Shown here: piece after piece, positions 1 to 8,437 of the stretch | Position numbering within the stretch: position 1 is the first letter of the stretch | Layout: each line of letters starts with the position of its first letter | Assembly (NCBI GenBank): GCA_041390905.1 | Contig: JAWKPA010000014.1 | Location: forward strand, 186,001 to 250,000 | Reading direction: 5' to 3' | DNA from: JACKCD01 sp041390905 | GTDB taxonomy: Bacteria; Chloroflexota; Anaerolineae; Promineifilales; Promineifilaceae | DNA length: 64,000 nt | Notes under the pieces: model-generated | What the model was told of the DNA's origin: nothing | What the model saw: the letters and a program-made list of their open reading frames with translations, nothing else | Databases searched by the model: none | Position numbers and translations under genes: made by a program

Positions 1-676
1 TGTCGTTAACGTTATCCAGCACCACCAGCACCCGTTTGTCGGCCAGCACCGTTCGCACCGCCTGGCTGCGGCTGTCCACGTCCTCATATTCACGCACATC
101 TTCGCCATAGGCAGCGGCAAACAGCCGCAAAATGGGCATGGGGGAGCTGCCCGCTTCCAGCCGCGCCCACAGCACCCCATCGGGAAAATGCGCCCGCAGC
201 CGATAGGCAATGCGTGCCGCCAGCACCGTTTTGCCCACCCCACCCATGCCGCTAAGACAGTAAACGGCAGGGTGGTGAGAGGCACAGAGCCATGTTTCCA
301 ACTGTGCTATCTCTTGCTGGCGACCGACAAAGGTGGGCAAGTCGGAAATGACCTGGAAGGGGGAGCGAGGGGGAGATGATGTTTGCGGCAGCCATTGTGC
401 AAGCATTTCCCGCTCTTTGGGAGAAGGGTTATGCTCGGCCAACTCCAAAACTGACGGATGTCCGGCATGATGCAGTAGCAAATTGAGTTCATTGGTTGCA
501 AGGTGAAGTACATGCCCCACGCGGAGCAAATCTTGCCAACTGCGTGGCCGCTTTACTTGACCCTGCTGCCAATGGAGAAGGGTCATTTTGGGAATGGAGG
601 TCAGGCGTGAAAGCTGGCTGGCGGAGTAGCCAGAGCGGGCGAGATAGTGGGCAAAGAGTTGGGCGAAGGTATTCAT
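1..676 (-). CDS. HTH / NB-ARC (STAND) ATPase regulator, C-terminus beyond window
   Basis: The minus-strand frame is open from an ATG at 676 to the window edge, giving 225 codons seen. Residues 1-65 look like a Cro/XRE helix-turn-helix (LARSGYSASQLSRLTSIPK, then TLLHWQQGQVKRPRSWQDL). After a Pro-rich linker comes FVGRQQEIAQLETWL, then the P-loop GMGGVGKT at 143-150 and a Walker B-like VLVVLDN near 216-222. This order matches STAND regulators with an NB-ARC NTPase, which usually end in TPR or WD40 sensor repeats; that part is not in the window. Such proteins act as ATP-dependent switches in transcription or defence, and the trigger here is unknown. The gene is divergent from the secreted protein at 816. 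Confidence 0.82.
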   Translation of the reverse strand, partial: MNTFAQLFAHYLARSGYSASQLSRLTSIPKMTLLHWQQGQVKRPRSWQDLLRVGHVLHLATNELNLLLHHAGHPSVLELAEHNPSPKEREMLAQWLPQTSSPPRSPFQVISDLPTFVGRQQEIAQLETWLCASHHPAVYCLSGMGGVGKTVLAARIAYRLRAHFPDGVLWARLEAGSSPMPILRLFAAAYGEDVREYEDVDSRSQAVRTVLADKRVLVVLDNVND

Positions 677-815
677 CACTGCTAACAATTGGTGCGGAAT
701 TGGTGCGAAACAAGACTTAAAAAATTTTTGTGACTGGCGTATTCTACTACAAAATCGTTAAAGTCATCGCTGTCAGTTTGCCTGGCCCTGGCCGCAAACG
801 ACGCAAGGGGAATAA

Positions 816-2600
816 ATGTCCAAACTTATCGTTAAATTTACTGTTTTATTGCTGCTGCCGTTGATTTTAGCTGTTGTTTCTTTCAAAACCACTCGCGCTC
901 AAGGGGTGGAGGTGGAACCCAACAACAGTTGTGAAACGGCACAGGATTTGGGTACGATCACAATGCCATTTACGCTGGATGGAGAGTTAGATATTGCAAC
1001 CACAGCGGGTGATATTGATTTCTACCAAATTCGTGCCACGCCCGGCGAACATCTTGAAATAACCTTGTCTGGCGTAGATACTGGTGGTGGCACGCTATCT
1101 GATCCGTTTTTAGGAGCGTTTAATATTGACTGTTATGGACTCAGCATGGGGGATGACTATAACGGCTCGCACGACTCGCGCATAACCATTGTAGTTCCCC
1201 GATCGGGCATTCTCATTTTAGCGGCTACAAGCTGCTGTGATTATCAGTTTGTTGGTAACCAAGGGGCTAGTGGAACATATCAGTTGCATGTTAATCAGCT
1301 TGCAGTAATTGGTTCTATACAGGGGCGGCTGGTTGATGAGGCAACGGGTGATCCTGTTATGGGCAGCATAACCTTGAATCGGTGTTATGGATCGGATTGT
1401 CCGATATTGATCAGGAGTGATTATACAGATGAAAACGGCCGTTTTTCGATAAATCCAATCAGCAATTATGACGAACCTATCGTAGCGGGTGATTTTCAGA
1501 TAACTGCTTACAATAATTTCTATGAAACACTCTTGACCGAAAGGTTTACCGTAGCTGCCAATCAGAATCTGGACTTGGGTGATTTACCTCTTATATCACT
1601 GCCGCTCATCGGCTCAATTTCTGGGCAATTAATTGATGCAGCAACAGGCGAGCCAATCGTAAATTCCCAATATTACTACAATAGCTCGCAGGCTACATTG
1701 TATCGTTGCAATGAATTCGATTGTGGCGAATTCGTAGGTTCTACCTGGTTAGATGTAGATGCCCGGTTTGAGTTTAACAACCCATATGATTATGCTACGC
1801 CATTGTCTGCTGGAAACTATCGTGTTGGCCTTGATGCAATAACATATGAATCTCATATCACCGATGTTTTCAGCGTTGGCGTAGGCGAGGCACTTGACTT
1901 GGGCGAATTAGAGATGACGCCTCTGCCTCGTGCTCGTTCTATTACCGGGCAAATCATTGATGCTTCTACTAAATCGCCTCTGGCTGGTCAAAACTACCCT
2001 TATGCCCATGTTGAATTACAGAAATGTATAACGCTTGATGATTGCTATGACACGATAAACAATCAATATGTAGGCGATGATGGCTCATTTGTAATTGACA
2101 CCGCCTATTTTGGACTTCCGCTTTTGGCCGATAGTTATCAATTAGTTATTACGGCCTATGAACATCAAACAAAGATCATCCCTGTTGACCTGGCCGAAGG
2201 GGAGGCTCTAAATCTTGGTCAAATCCGTTTAGACCCGGAGCCAGTAAAATTAACGAACCTGCAGCCTTGCCAGGATATTCCGCTTCGGGGTGGTCGGTGC
2301 CGCTTTAGCATCGAAATTACCAACCGCATGACCGCCCGCTTGAATGGTCTTGTCTGGGCTGTAGTTACAAGTCAGGATAGTGGAAGTTTCCTGAACTATA
2401 CAACGTTTGAAATCAAAAACGCGCAAAAGGTTAACCTGCAATCAGGCCGTAATAAAAAGGTTCAGTTCCAGGTGGATGTTCCGGCCGGCGCGGGTGGCTC
2501 TATCTGTGTAGACATTTTTGTGGCACAGGGGACAAATACTCCGTTTAATACGCTGGGGCAGACACAATTTTGTGTTTATAAGCAGTCAAACGCTTATTAA
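816..2600 (+). CDS. Secreted PPC-domain protein with carboxypeptidase-regulatory-like repeats
   Basis: This is a 594-residue exported protein. Residues 1-28 form a Sec signal peptide with a Leu-rich core and a likely cut after TRA. Residues 32-165 resemble a bacterial pre-peptidase C-terminal domain, starting EVEPNNSCETAQDLG. Three related modules follow, starting near 168, 268 and 370 (GSIQGRLVDEATGDPV, GSISGQLIDAATGEPI, RSITGQIIDASTKSPL), as in CarboxypepD_reg-like beta sandwiches. The last 120 residues are an unassigned beta-rich domain. No catalytic residues are recognised, so a structural or binding role outside the cell is likely. The start is supported by AAGGGG upstream. The gene is more AT-rich than most of the window. 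One palindrome AACGGCCGTT lies inside it near 1434. Confidence 0.75.
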   Translation: MSKLIVKFTVLLLLPLILAVVSFKTTRAQGVEVEPNNSCETAQDLGTITMPFTLDGELDIATTAGDIDFYQIRATPGEHLEITLSGVDTGGGTLSDPFLGAFNIDCYGLSMGDDYNGSHDSRITIVVPRSGILILAATSCCDYQFVGNQGASGTYQLHVNQLAVIGSIQGRLVDEATGDPVMGSITLNRCYGSDCPILIRSDYTDENGRFSINPISNYDEPIVAGDFQITAYNNFYETLLTERFTVAANQNLDLGDLPLISLPLIGSISGQLIDAATGEPIVNSQYYYNSSQATLYRCNEFDCGEFVGSTWLDVDARFEFNNPYDYATPLSAGNYRVGLDAITYESHITDVFSVGVGEALDLGELEMTPLPRARSITGQIIDASTKSPLAGQNYPYAHVELQKCITLDDCYDTINNQYVGDDGSFVIDTAYFGLPLLADSYQLVITAYEHQTKIIPVDLAEGEALNLGQIRLDPEPVKLTNLQPCQDIPLRGGRCRFSIEITNRMTARLNGLVWAVVTSQDSGSFLNYTTFEIKNAQKVNLQSGRNKKVQFQVDVPAGAGGSICVDIFVAQGTNTPFNTLGQTQFCVYKQSNAY

Positions 2601-2649
2601 AGATTACTTACTCAACTAGCAGCCTGTCAGAGAAGTCAAGCAAAATAGA

Positions 2650-2702
2650 ACATGGAAGAACGCGGAAGGACACGGAGAAAGTTCCGTGTCCTTCCGTGTA
2701 CG
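2650..2702. repeat. Inverted repeat of the 'ccgtgtcc' family
   Basis: GAACGCGGAAGGACACGGA is followed by a complementary TCCGTGTCCTTCCGTGT arm, making a hairpin between the secreted protein and the RHS fragment. Related words recur near 5620-5675, 8369, 46159 and 50160. Confidence 0.55.
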
Positions 2703-2704
2703 TG

Positions 2705-4015
2705 ATGATTTTTTGGGAAAAACGGCCGTTTTCCATCATTTATTCCATCTTTTGTCGGTTTGGGGGAAAAACGGCCGTTTTTACCTATGATGCCAGCGGG
2801 CAGCGGGTGAAGACAGTGGAGCCGGGGGGGAAGACGACGTATTTTCCGTTTGGGAATTATGAGGAGACGGTGGTGGGGAGCAGCACGATCAAGCGGAGCA
2901 GCTATGCGATTGCGGGGCAGGTGGTGGCGTTTCGGGTGGCGGGCGACCCGGTGACGACAAATAATGGGCTGTTTTTTATCTATGGCGACCATTTGGGTTC
3001 AACGACGATGCTGGGGACGAGTGGTGGGGCATTTGTGGCGGGGTTGCTGGGGCGGTACAGGCCCTACGGCAGCTACCGAGGCACCGCGCCCACGCAAACG
3101 ATTACTGACCGCGACTTCACCGGCCAGCGCGAGAACCGGGAGCTTGGGCTGCTATATTACAACGCGAGGTTTTACCACCCTTCAATCGGCCGTTTCGCCT
3201 CGGCCGATACCCTCGTCCCCAGCCCCGCCATCCCGCAAAGCTTCAATAGATACAGCTACGTCCTAGGCAACCCCCTTCGGTACTCTGATCCAACGGGCCA
3301 TGTTTGTTATGACCCTCAGACAGATGCAGCTACTCCTGGTAACTGTAACGGGGGAAATGTTTCACAGCCATCTCGTCCCCAGCCTAAGCAGTCCCAACCT
3401 ACGGTACCGCCTACAAATTTAATAACACACTTGCCCATAGCAAAGGATACAGCGACGGGGGTTGATGAGATTGATTGGTTGGGCGGTTTTGGGGCAAATT
3501 GGTTTTCACAAGACCCAACAGGTTGCAATCAAAACTGTTATGGTCAATCCCATAATATTCATACAGGTTTAGATTTTGGTGCTGAGCTTGGTACAACTGT
3601 TTATGCCACAGTGAGTGGGACAGTGGTTCTTAAGTATGGCACCGACGCTGACCCCAACGTGGTCATAAAAGTCACTGTAGGTAATGTGAATTTTTATGTT
3701 CTACACGGTCATGTAAATCCTTCTGTGGAGGAAAATGCTGTAATCCATGCAGGGGATGTTATTGGCACGGTTGCTGAACACGATTACACACATGTTCATT
3801 TAAGTATTAGGAGAGAAGACGCTAATGGGTCTGGGCAAGATTGGGCATACAATCCCTTACTGTTTATGGCTCCAGAACTATCTGCTATGTTAACCATTGA
3901 TAATACCGATAAATATTATGGCAATGAAACACCGACTTCAATGGTTGGCTTCCGTTATGGCACTGGTAGTTATTTTGATGAGCAAGCACGAAAAAACATG
4001 GAGATTATAAGATGA
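2705..4015 (+). CDS. 5'-truncated RHS-repeat tip with C-terminal M23 peptidase domain
   Basis: RHS homology begins abruptly at about residue 29 (TYDASGQRVKTVEPGGKTTY) and continues through YGDHLGSTTMLGTSGG, DFTGQRENRELGLLYYNARF and the core boundary NRYSYVLGNPLRYSDPTGH. Full RHS proteins are far longer, so this is an orphan 3' tip. After a Pro-rich linker, the C-terminus is a LytM/M23 metallopeptidase with zinc ligands in place: H286 and D290 (HTGLDFG), HGH at 334-336 and HVH at 363-365. The first ~28 residues translate two AACGGCCGTT repeats and are probably not native; no good ribosome site is seen, so the start and expression are uncertain. The family is known for polymorphic toxins. The next gene overlaps the stop by 4 bp, as immunity genes often do. 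Confidence 0.7.
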   Translation: MIFWEKRPFSIIYSIFCRFGGKTAVFTYDASGQRVKTVEPGGKTTYFPFGNYEETVVGSSTIKRSSYAIAGQVVAFRVAGDPVTTNNGLFFIYGDHLGSTTMLGTSGGAFVAGLLGRYRPYGSYRGTAPTQTITDRDFTGQRENRELGLLYYNARFYHPSIGRFASADTLVPSPAIPQSFNRYSYVLGNPLRYSDPTGHVCYDPQTDAATPGNCNGGNVSQPSRPQPKQSQPTVPPTNLITHLPIAKDTATGVDEIDWLGGFGANWFSQDPTGCNQNCYGQSHNIHTGLDFGAELGTTVYATVSGTVVLKYGTDADPNVVIKVTVGNVNFYVLHGHVNPSVEENAVIHAGDVIGTVAEHDYTHVHLSIRREDANGSGQDWAYNPLLFMAPELSAMLTIDNTDKYYGNETPTSMVGFRYGTGSYFDEQARKNMEIIR

Positions 4016-5343
4016 GACACATACAGTTATTCTATCTGGTGCTCGCTGGATTTTTACTGGGTTGTACAGTTCAGGTTTCTCCTTCCACGACTAAAACGGC
4101 GTTGCCCACGGTTGCCATATTAGCGGCGGAGCCAACAAAAATAGCCACCGCCGATGCTCAATCAACTTCAGTGGCTACCCCGACTGATGTACCTATGGTA
4201 ACAGCAACATGGACAGTAGCTCCGACTATAACCACAACACCTACCGTTGTCGCCACACCGACTGTTGTTCAAACAGCTACGCCTATCTCAACAATGTTTT
4301 GTGACCAATTGCCAGCCTATATCAATGTACAAGAAGAGACGAATAATAGGGCTTACAGATTCATGGATTATTTTTTTGAAGATGAGAACAAGATTACTTT
4401 TGTGATATGGGCAGATAGACCCAATTTTGACACCCGTGCTTTTAAAATTCATTATGCTTGGATGCTATTAAAAGGATTTACTTGGGATTTTAAGGACGAT
4501 GTGTTAACAGAATACTCGATAACAGAAATAATAGACCAACAGCCGCTTCAAATACCATATCTCGAAGATTACCCTGTAGAAGTGGTGGGAGTCTCACCAA
4601 ACAATGAGTGGCAACTGTTACAGATAACAGAAGCTCCTGAAGCATATCAAGGGTTTTGGTTAGTGAACCAAGAAACGGTGACCCAAATCATACCTTATGT
4701 ACCCTCTTCAATGAAATGGAAATGGTCCGTTGATAGTGGAATGTTATGGTTGATTCATACGATACATGATCTCAGTGGTGATAGTTATGCAGGTCAAAGT
4801 GTAGTGGTGGATTTAACGGGAGCAGATGCACCCCAAACTGTTTTTAATTCTTGGGAAACTGATATGTCACCCAATTTGCTATCACCAACCGAACCTGAAC
4901 CTTATGAGTTGGTTTTCTCACCTACTTATAGCACTATATTATCATATAGAAATATTGAGGTTGATGAAGCGTTACTCAACCAGCCCCTAACTGTTTATTC
5001 CTTTGATGTTTCCCAAAATCCACCGCAACAAATAGAGACATTTGAAGTAACCCCTCCTTTCTTTATTGATTGGAATGATACATTGCAGGATTTTGTTATC
5101 ATCGAACTCACCGAAACAGGCGGGGAGATATATACATTGAACAGATCATTCGTGTACAAAATACCCATCGAGATCATTAAGCAAATGCCCAATTTCTTGG
5201 GTACAAATGACCAAGGGCGAACGGATGCTAATGTCGCGGCGTACTTAAACGTCAATTTAAAAGGTATTGGCATATCGCCTGATTTGCAACATGTTGTATT
5301 GATGATACGAAGTGAAGCCTGGGCTTTTTCTTGTGGTGATTAG
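4012..5343 (+). CDS. Lipoprotein, possible immunity partner of the RHS-M23 tip
   Basis: This 443-residue protein starts in an ATGA overlap with the RHS-M23 gene, which implies translational coupling. It has a lipoprotein signal with lipobox LLGC (Cys18), then a Thr/Pro-rich linker (about residues 22-95) typical of anchored extracytoplasmic proteins. The rest (about 96-443) is a globular domain that I do not recognise; its spaced beta-like segments and PNNEWQLLQI resemble propeller-type proteins, but this is weak. Base composition is AT-rich like the RHS tip, so the two probably moved together. A role guarding the cell wall from the M23 domain is an inference from position and location only. 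Confidence 0.6.
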   Translation: MRHIQLFYLVLAGFLLGCTVQVSPSTTKTALPTVAILAAEPTKIATADAQSTSVATPTDVPMVTATWTVAPTITTTPTVVATPTVVQTATPISTMFCDQLPAYINVQEETNNRAYRFMDYFFEDENKITFVIWADRPNFDTRAFKIHYAWMLLKGFTWDFKDDVLTEYSITEIIDQQPLQIPYLEDYPVEVVGVSPNNEWQLLQITEAPEAYQGFWLVNQETVTQIIPYVPSSMKWKWSVDSGMLWLIHTIHDLSGDSYAGQSVVVDLTGADAPQTVFNSWETDMSPNLLSPTEPEPYELVFSPTYSTILSYRNIEVDEALLNQPLTVYSFDVSQNPPQQIETFEVTPPFFIDWNDTLQDFVIIELTETGGEIYTLNRSFVYKIPIEIIKQMPNFLGTNDQGRTDANVAAYLNVNLKGIGISPDLQHVVLMIRSEAWAFSCGD

Positions 5344-5391
5344 AGAGGTTGCCGCCACCCATCGTCTGCCGTTTGTCGCCCATCGTCAGAA

Positions 5392-5913
5392 AACGGCCGT
5401 TTTCACCCCATTTTTCACACTGATACGGACAAACATGGATGGAAGAAACGGCCGTTTTATCTGTGTTCCCTCCTATCTGTGATGAGAGAAAACGGCCGTT
5501 TTCCATCACTCATGCCGTCGTCGGTAGTCGGTAGTCGGTCGGCATTTTGGGGAGAAACGGCCGTTTTCCATCCCTCACCCCGTCGTCGGGTGGGTTTTGG
5601 GGCAAAACGGCCGTTTTTTGAGACCACAGATAAACACGGATTCTTATCTGTTTTCATCCGTGTTCATCGGTAGTTGCGAGATTTTTTGGGGGAAAACGGC
5701 CGTTTTTTAGCAGAGGAGCAGGGGGGAGAAACGGCCGTTTTTACCTATGTTTGCCCGTATCTGTGTGGTGAAGAAAACGGCCGTTTCTGCACACAGAAGG
5801 ACACGGGAAACGGCCGTTAAAAAATCCGCGAAAATCCGCCCCGATCCGCGTCATCCGCGATGCCATTTTCCCAAACAAGGCTTGTCCAGAGTGTGGGAGG
5901 GAAAACGGCCGTT
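5392..5913. repeat. Array of ten AACGGCCGTT palindromes in a gene-free stretch
   Basis: Between the lipoprotein stop (5343) and the small gene at 5985 I see no gene. Exact cores start at 5392, 5447, 5491, 5556, 5606, 5695, 5730, 5776, 5809 and 5904, most extended to AAAACGGCCGTTTT. Spacers contain recurring words such as CCGTCGTCGG, TTTTGGGG, ATCCGTGTTCATC and the CGCGGATC-type repeat near 5815-5862. Each core can form a short cruciform or hairpin. Confidence 0.9.
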
Positions 5914-5984
5914 TTTTCTTTCCAACGACAGCTAAATCCTTTATACTGCTCTCCATAGCGATCATGCACAAAGGATGGGTTAAT

Positions 5985-6215
5985 ATGCTAATAACAACTC
6001 CCCCAAAACTTGTTTATAACGATTCTGGTCAGCTTGTTGAAGTCATTCTCACAGCCGATGATTTCCGTGCCTATTTACGGACGTTGGCAGATGAAGAAGA
6101 TTGGGAATCTATTCCTGCCCACCTGCAAGATGCCATTGATCAGATGCTCATTGATGAAGTTCGTTTGGAAAAGGATGAAGCTGTCTCTTTAGACGATATT
6201 CTGTCTCAAGGGTGA
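5985..6215 (+). CDS. Small antitoxin-like protein
   Basis: This is a 76-residue acidic protein (MLITTPPKLVYNDSGQLVEV, then LTADDFRAYL). The start at 5985 is chosen because AAAGGA lies 12 bases upstream and the sequence from here fits a short beta-strand opening like Phd/YefM-type or other type II antitoxins. An in-frame ATG at 5964 is possible. The acidic C-terminus (LIDEVRLEKDEAVSLDDIL) would suit toxin binding. Eight bases downstream an ORF opens with a RelE/ParE-like start but soon loses similarity, so this may be an orphaned antitoxin. The family assignment is an inference from layout and composition. Confidence 0.6.
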   Translation: MLITTPPKLVYNDSGQLVEVILTADDFRAYLRTLADEEDWESIPAHLQDAIDQMLIDEVRLEKDEAVSLDDILSQG

Positions 6216-6223
6216 CTTTAGGT

Positions 6224-6262
6224 ATGGTTTATCAAATCAAATTGACACCAACAGCCATGAAG
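6224..6262 (+). pseudogene. 5' remnant of a RelE/ParE-like toxin gene
   Basis: The 13 residues MVYQIKLTPTAMK match the usual opening of RelE/ParE toxins (strand beta-1 then helix alpha-1). The frame then passes into sequence with no toxin features and runs on into the universal stress gene. The position just after the antitoxin-like gene fits a decayed toxin. Nothing else is seen up to 6463. Confidence 0.45.
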
Positions 6263-6463
6263 GGGGGAGACATATCTGCTCCCCTGCCCCACTTCATGCC
6301 AAATAGCACCCCGGCTCATGACATTCGGCACTCCCCCCAAGAACCATTTAAGCATATCCTGTTCATAGAAGCAAACACCATTGCCTCTGATACGTCAATT
6401 GCAGACGATGAACGGATGGCTCCCAACAACACCATTCTTCGTCTCTGTTACAGGAGTTGCAAA

Positions 6464-6976
6464 ATGTTCAAGCACATCCTTGTTCCACTTGATGGTTCTC
6501 ACTTTGCCGAAATGGCATTGCCCTATGCCCGCGTTCTCAGCGAAAAATTTAATGCCAAGCTAACCTTGGCCTGCGTTGTCGAAACACCCATCATCTTTGG
6601 CGATGAATTTGTTGCCACGGCTAACCTGCAGGCAGCAGCGCGGGAAACAGCCTTGGCTGAAACCCATGCCTACCTGATGAGCAAGCAGGGCGAAATGCGG
6701 CAGCTTGGCTATGACGTTGATTTCAAGCTGGTTGAAGGGCGGCTGGTTGCCGAGCAGATCATTGAGTTGGCATGTCTAGTTGCCGCCGATGTCATCGTGA
6801 TGAGTACTCACGGCCGTTCAGGCATTGGTCGCTGGCTGCTGGGTAGCGTCGCCGATAAGGTGCTGCGCCAGGCCAACGTACCAGTGCTGCTCATCCGCGC
6901 CCAGGAAGAACAGGAACCGCTGACCTGGCGGACTGAACAGCCTGTAGACGAACCGGTGCCAGAACCAGCGGCTTGA
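6464..6976 (+). CDS. Universal stress protein (UspA family)
   Basis: A 170-residue single-domain Usp. It starts MFKHILVPLDGSHFAE, preceded by CAGGAG, so the longer in-frame ORF beginning at 6212 is not the true N-terminus. The ATP-binding signature G-x2-G-x9-G-S is present in HGRSGIGRWLLGSVADKVL, followed by the usual NVPVLLIR strand. The C-terminal 20 residues are an acidic, Pro-rich tail. Usp proteins bind ATP and support survival under stress; a specific target cannot be read. The gene pairs with the second usp at 7066. Confidence 0.9.
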   Translation: MFKHILVPLDGSHFAEMALPYARVLSEKFNAKLTLACVVETPIIFGDEFVATANLQAAARETALAETHAYLMSKQGEMRQLGYDVDFKLVEGRLVAEQIIELACLVAADVIVMSTHGRSGIGRWLLGSVADKVLRQANVPVLLIRAQEEQEPLTWRTEQPVDEPVPEPAA

Positions 6977-6986
6977 GCGGAAAATG

Positions 6987-7037
6987 CGGAGGAGCAGGGG
7001 AGCAGGGGGCAGAGGGGATTTCTCCCCTGCTCCTCCG
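6987..7037. repeat. Inverted repeat between two usp genes
   Basis: CGGAGGAGCAGGGG at 6987-7000 and CCCCTGCTCCTCCG at 7024-7037 are perfect 14-bp arms. There is no T-run after the second arm, so it is an attenuator or mRNA-stability hairpin rather than a classical terminator. Confidence 0.65.
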
Positions 7038-7065
7038 TTCCCCTGCTCCCTAATTAGAGGTTGAC

Positions 7066-7611
7066 ATGTTTAAAGAATTACTGATTCCCCTTGATGGGTC
7101 TGTCTTGGCGGAACGGGTAATGCCGTTGGCGCAGGAACTGGCCGCCAAATTTGACAGCCATGTGACGCTGCTGCGGGTGGTTGAACCCATCTTTCTGCCC
7201 ACCACGGGCAGCGATGCCATTCACACGCGGTTTGTGATCAGTATGATGGAGGAAAGTGCCATCCAGGCGCGGGAGTATTTAGCCAGATTGGCCGATGAGA
7301 TGCGAGAAGAAACGGCCGTTTCCATCATCACCCGCGAAGGTAGCCCCGCCGCCGATGCCATTCTCGATGTAGCCAAAGAAGTTGGTGCCGACACCATCAT
7401 CATGACCACCCACGGACGCGGCGGTCTCAGCCGCCTCGTCTACGGCAGCGTTGCCAGCAAACTCCTTAGCCAAAGCCCCATCCCCATCTTTCTCGTCCGC
7501 GCTGAAGAAGAGCTAGACCTCACTCTCCCCGCCATCCAGGATCTGGACGACATTCGTACCAGCGAAGGCCGCGTCCATGATGCCGAAACAATTGGGCAGT
7601 TGTTGAAGTAG
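7066..7611 (+). CDS. Universal stress protein (UspA family)
   Basis: A 181-residue Usp opening MFKELLIPLDGSVLAERVMP. The nucleotide-binding signature is seen as HGRGGLSRLVYGSVASKLL, then PIPIFLVRAEEE. In the middle (ADEMREETAVSIITREGSP) the palindrome AACGGCCGTT is read in frame as T-A-V. The gene follows the first usp after an 89-bp hairpin spacer and likely shares its transcript. It ends 139 bp before the convergent hsp20, with a bidirectional terminator between. Confidence 0.9.
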   Translation: MFKELLIPLDGSVLAERVMPLAQELAAKFDSHVTLLRVVEPIFLPTTGSDAIHTRFVISMMEESAIQAREYLARLADEMREETAVSIITREGSPAADAILDVAKEVGADTIIMTTHGRGGLSRLVYGSVASKLLSQSPIPIFLVRAEEELDLTLPAIQDLDDIRTSEGRVHDAETIGQLLK

Positions 7612-7641
7612 GGTGTGGGGTGTTGTGCCTACGGCTTTTAT

Positions 7642-7688
7642 AGAGATTAAGAGATTGGAAGATTAAGAGACTAATCTCCCAATCTCCA
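7642..7688. repeat. GAGATTGG-type inverted repeat
   Basis: GAGATTAAGAGATTGG words are followed by the complementary CTAATCTCCCAATCTCC. This is the first of about twelve copies of this family, most of them at gene 3' ends. Confidence 0.7.
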
Positions 7689-7694
7689 TAAAAA

Positions 7695-7724
7695 AGCCCC
7701 CGTCTGGTGAACCAGGCGGGGGCT
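7695..7724. terminator. Bidirectional terminator between usp and hsp20
   Basis: Arms GCCCCCGTCTGGT (7696-7708) and ACCAGGCGGGGGC (7711-7723) pair with one G-T mismatch and a 2-base loop. An A-run precedes it and a T-rich run follows, so it can terminate the convergent usp and hsp20 transcripts. Confidence 0.85.
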
Positions 7725-7749
7725 TCTGTTTATGAAAACATAACGGCCG

Positions 7750-8241
7750 TTAAGCCGCAATCGGGATTTTCTTGACTTCGGTGACGGCTTCGGGCAACTT
7801 GGGCAGCACGACCTTGAGCACGCCGTTATCAAAGTTGGCCTCTACTTTGTCCATGTCTACCATGTCAGCCGGGAATGGAATCGTCCGCATAAAGGAACCA
7901 TAGCTCCGCTCCATGCGGTAATAGTTATCCTTTTCCTCTTTCTTTTCCATCTCCTTCTTGCCGCTCAGCGTCAACATGTTCTGTTTCACCGTCACTTCCA
8001 CGTCTTCGGCAGTCATGCCGGGCAGTTCGGCGGTTACTTCAACTGCCTCGTCGGTTTCCTTGATATCTACAAAGGGGTTAAACGGCCGTTCCCCCCGCCC
8101 CGGAAACTCACCCTTCCAGAGCAGTGGAAACTCAAAGTTGGGGTCAAACTCATCAAACATCCGGTCAATCTCGCGCCGCAAACTCAACAGCGGGCTATCA
8201 TGCCCATTTTCCTCCCGCCAGGGAGCTAATTTGAACTTCAT
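7750..8241 (-). CDS. Hsp20 / alpha-crystallin small heat shock protein
   Basis: A 163-residue small heat shock protein. The N-terminal arm contains LRREIDRMFDEFDPNFEFPL, typical of bacterial class A Hsp20. The alpha-crystallin domain spans about 55-150 (VDIKETDEAVEVTAELPGM, then LTLSGKKEMEKKEEKDNYY, then ANFDNGVLKVVLPK). The C-terminal I-x-I anchor is IPI in VKKIPIAA. It forms oligomers that hold unfolding proteins. The start follows GGAGG. No CIRCE element is visible upstream. Confidence 0.93.
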   Translation of the reverse strand: MKFKLAPWREENGHDSPLLSLRREIDRMFDEFDPNFEFPLLWKGEFPGRGERPFNPFVDIKETDEAVEVTAELPGMTAEDVEVTVKQNMLTLSGKKEMEKKEEKDNYYRMERSYGSFMRTIPFPADMVDMDKVEANFDNGVLKVVLPKLPEAVTEVKKIPIAA

Positions 8242-8368
8242 GGCAACAAACCTCCGCTTTAGCAGACGACCAGCTAGGTCACCTGCCCTAAAAGGTTGCT
8301 TACCCTGTCACAGTAGCGCAAAACGGCCGTTTTCCATAGTGACAAACATCACCCACTCCAACGCAAAA

Positions 8369-8413
8369 CATCACACATCCATGTTCATCCGTGTTCGTCC
8401 GTGTCCCTTTTTG
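8369..8413. repeat. 'ccgtgttcgtccgtg' repeat
   Basis: Tandem ATCCATGTTCATCCGTGTTC-type words lie between the hsp20 promoter side and the restriction enzyme gene. A copy of AACGGCCGTT sits just upstream, near 8322. Confidence 0.5.
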
Positions 8414-8437
8414 GAGGAGTGGCGTAGCGGCTGCACC

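Noticed and set aside
5392..5913. Possible CRISPR array
   Set aside because: The conserved core is only 10-14 bp and palindromic, spacing is irregular (33-95 bp), and the same word is found in hundreds of bases of coding DNA.
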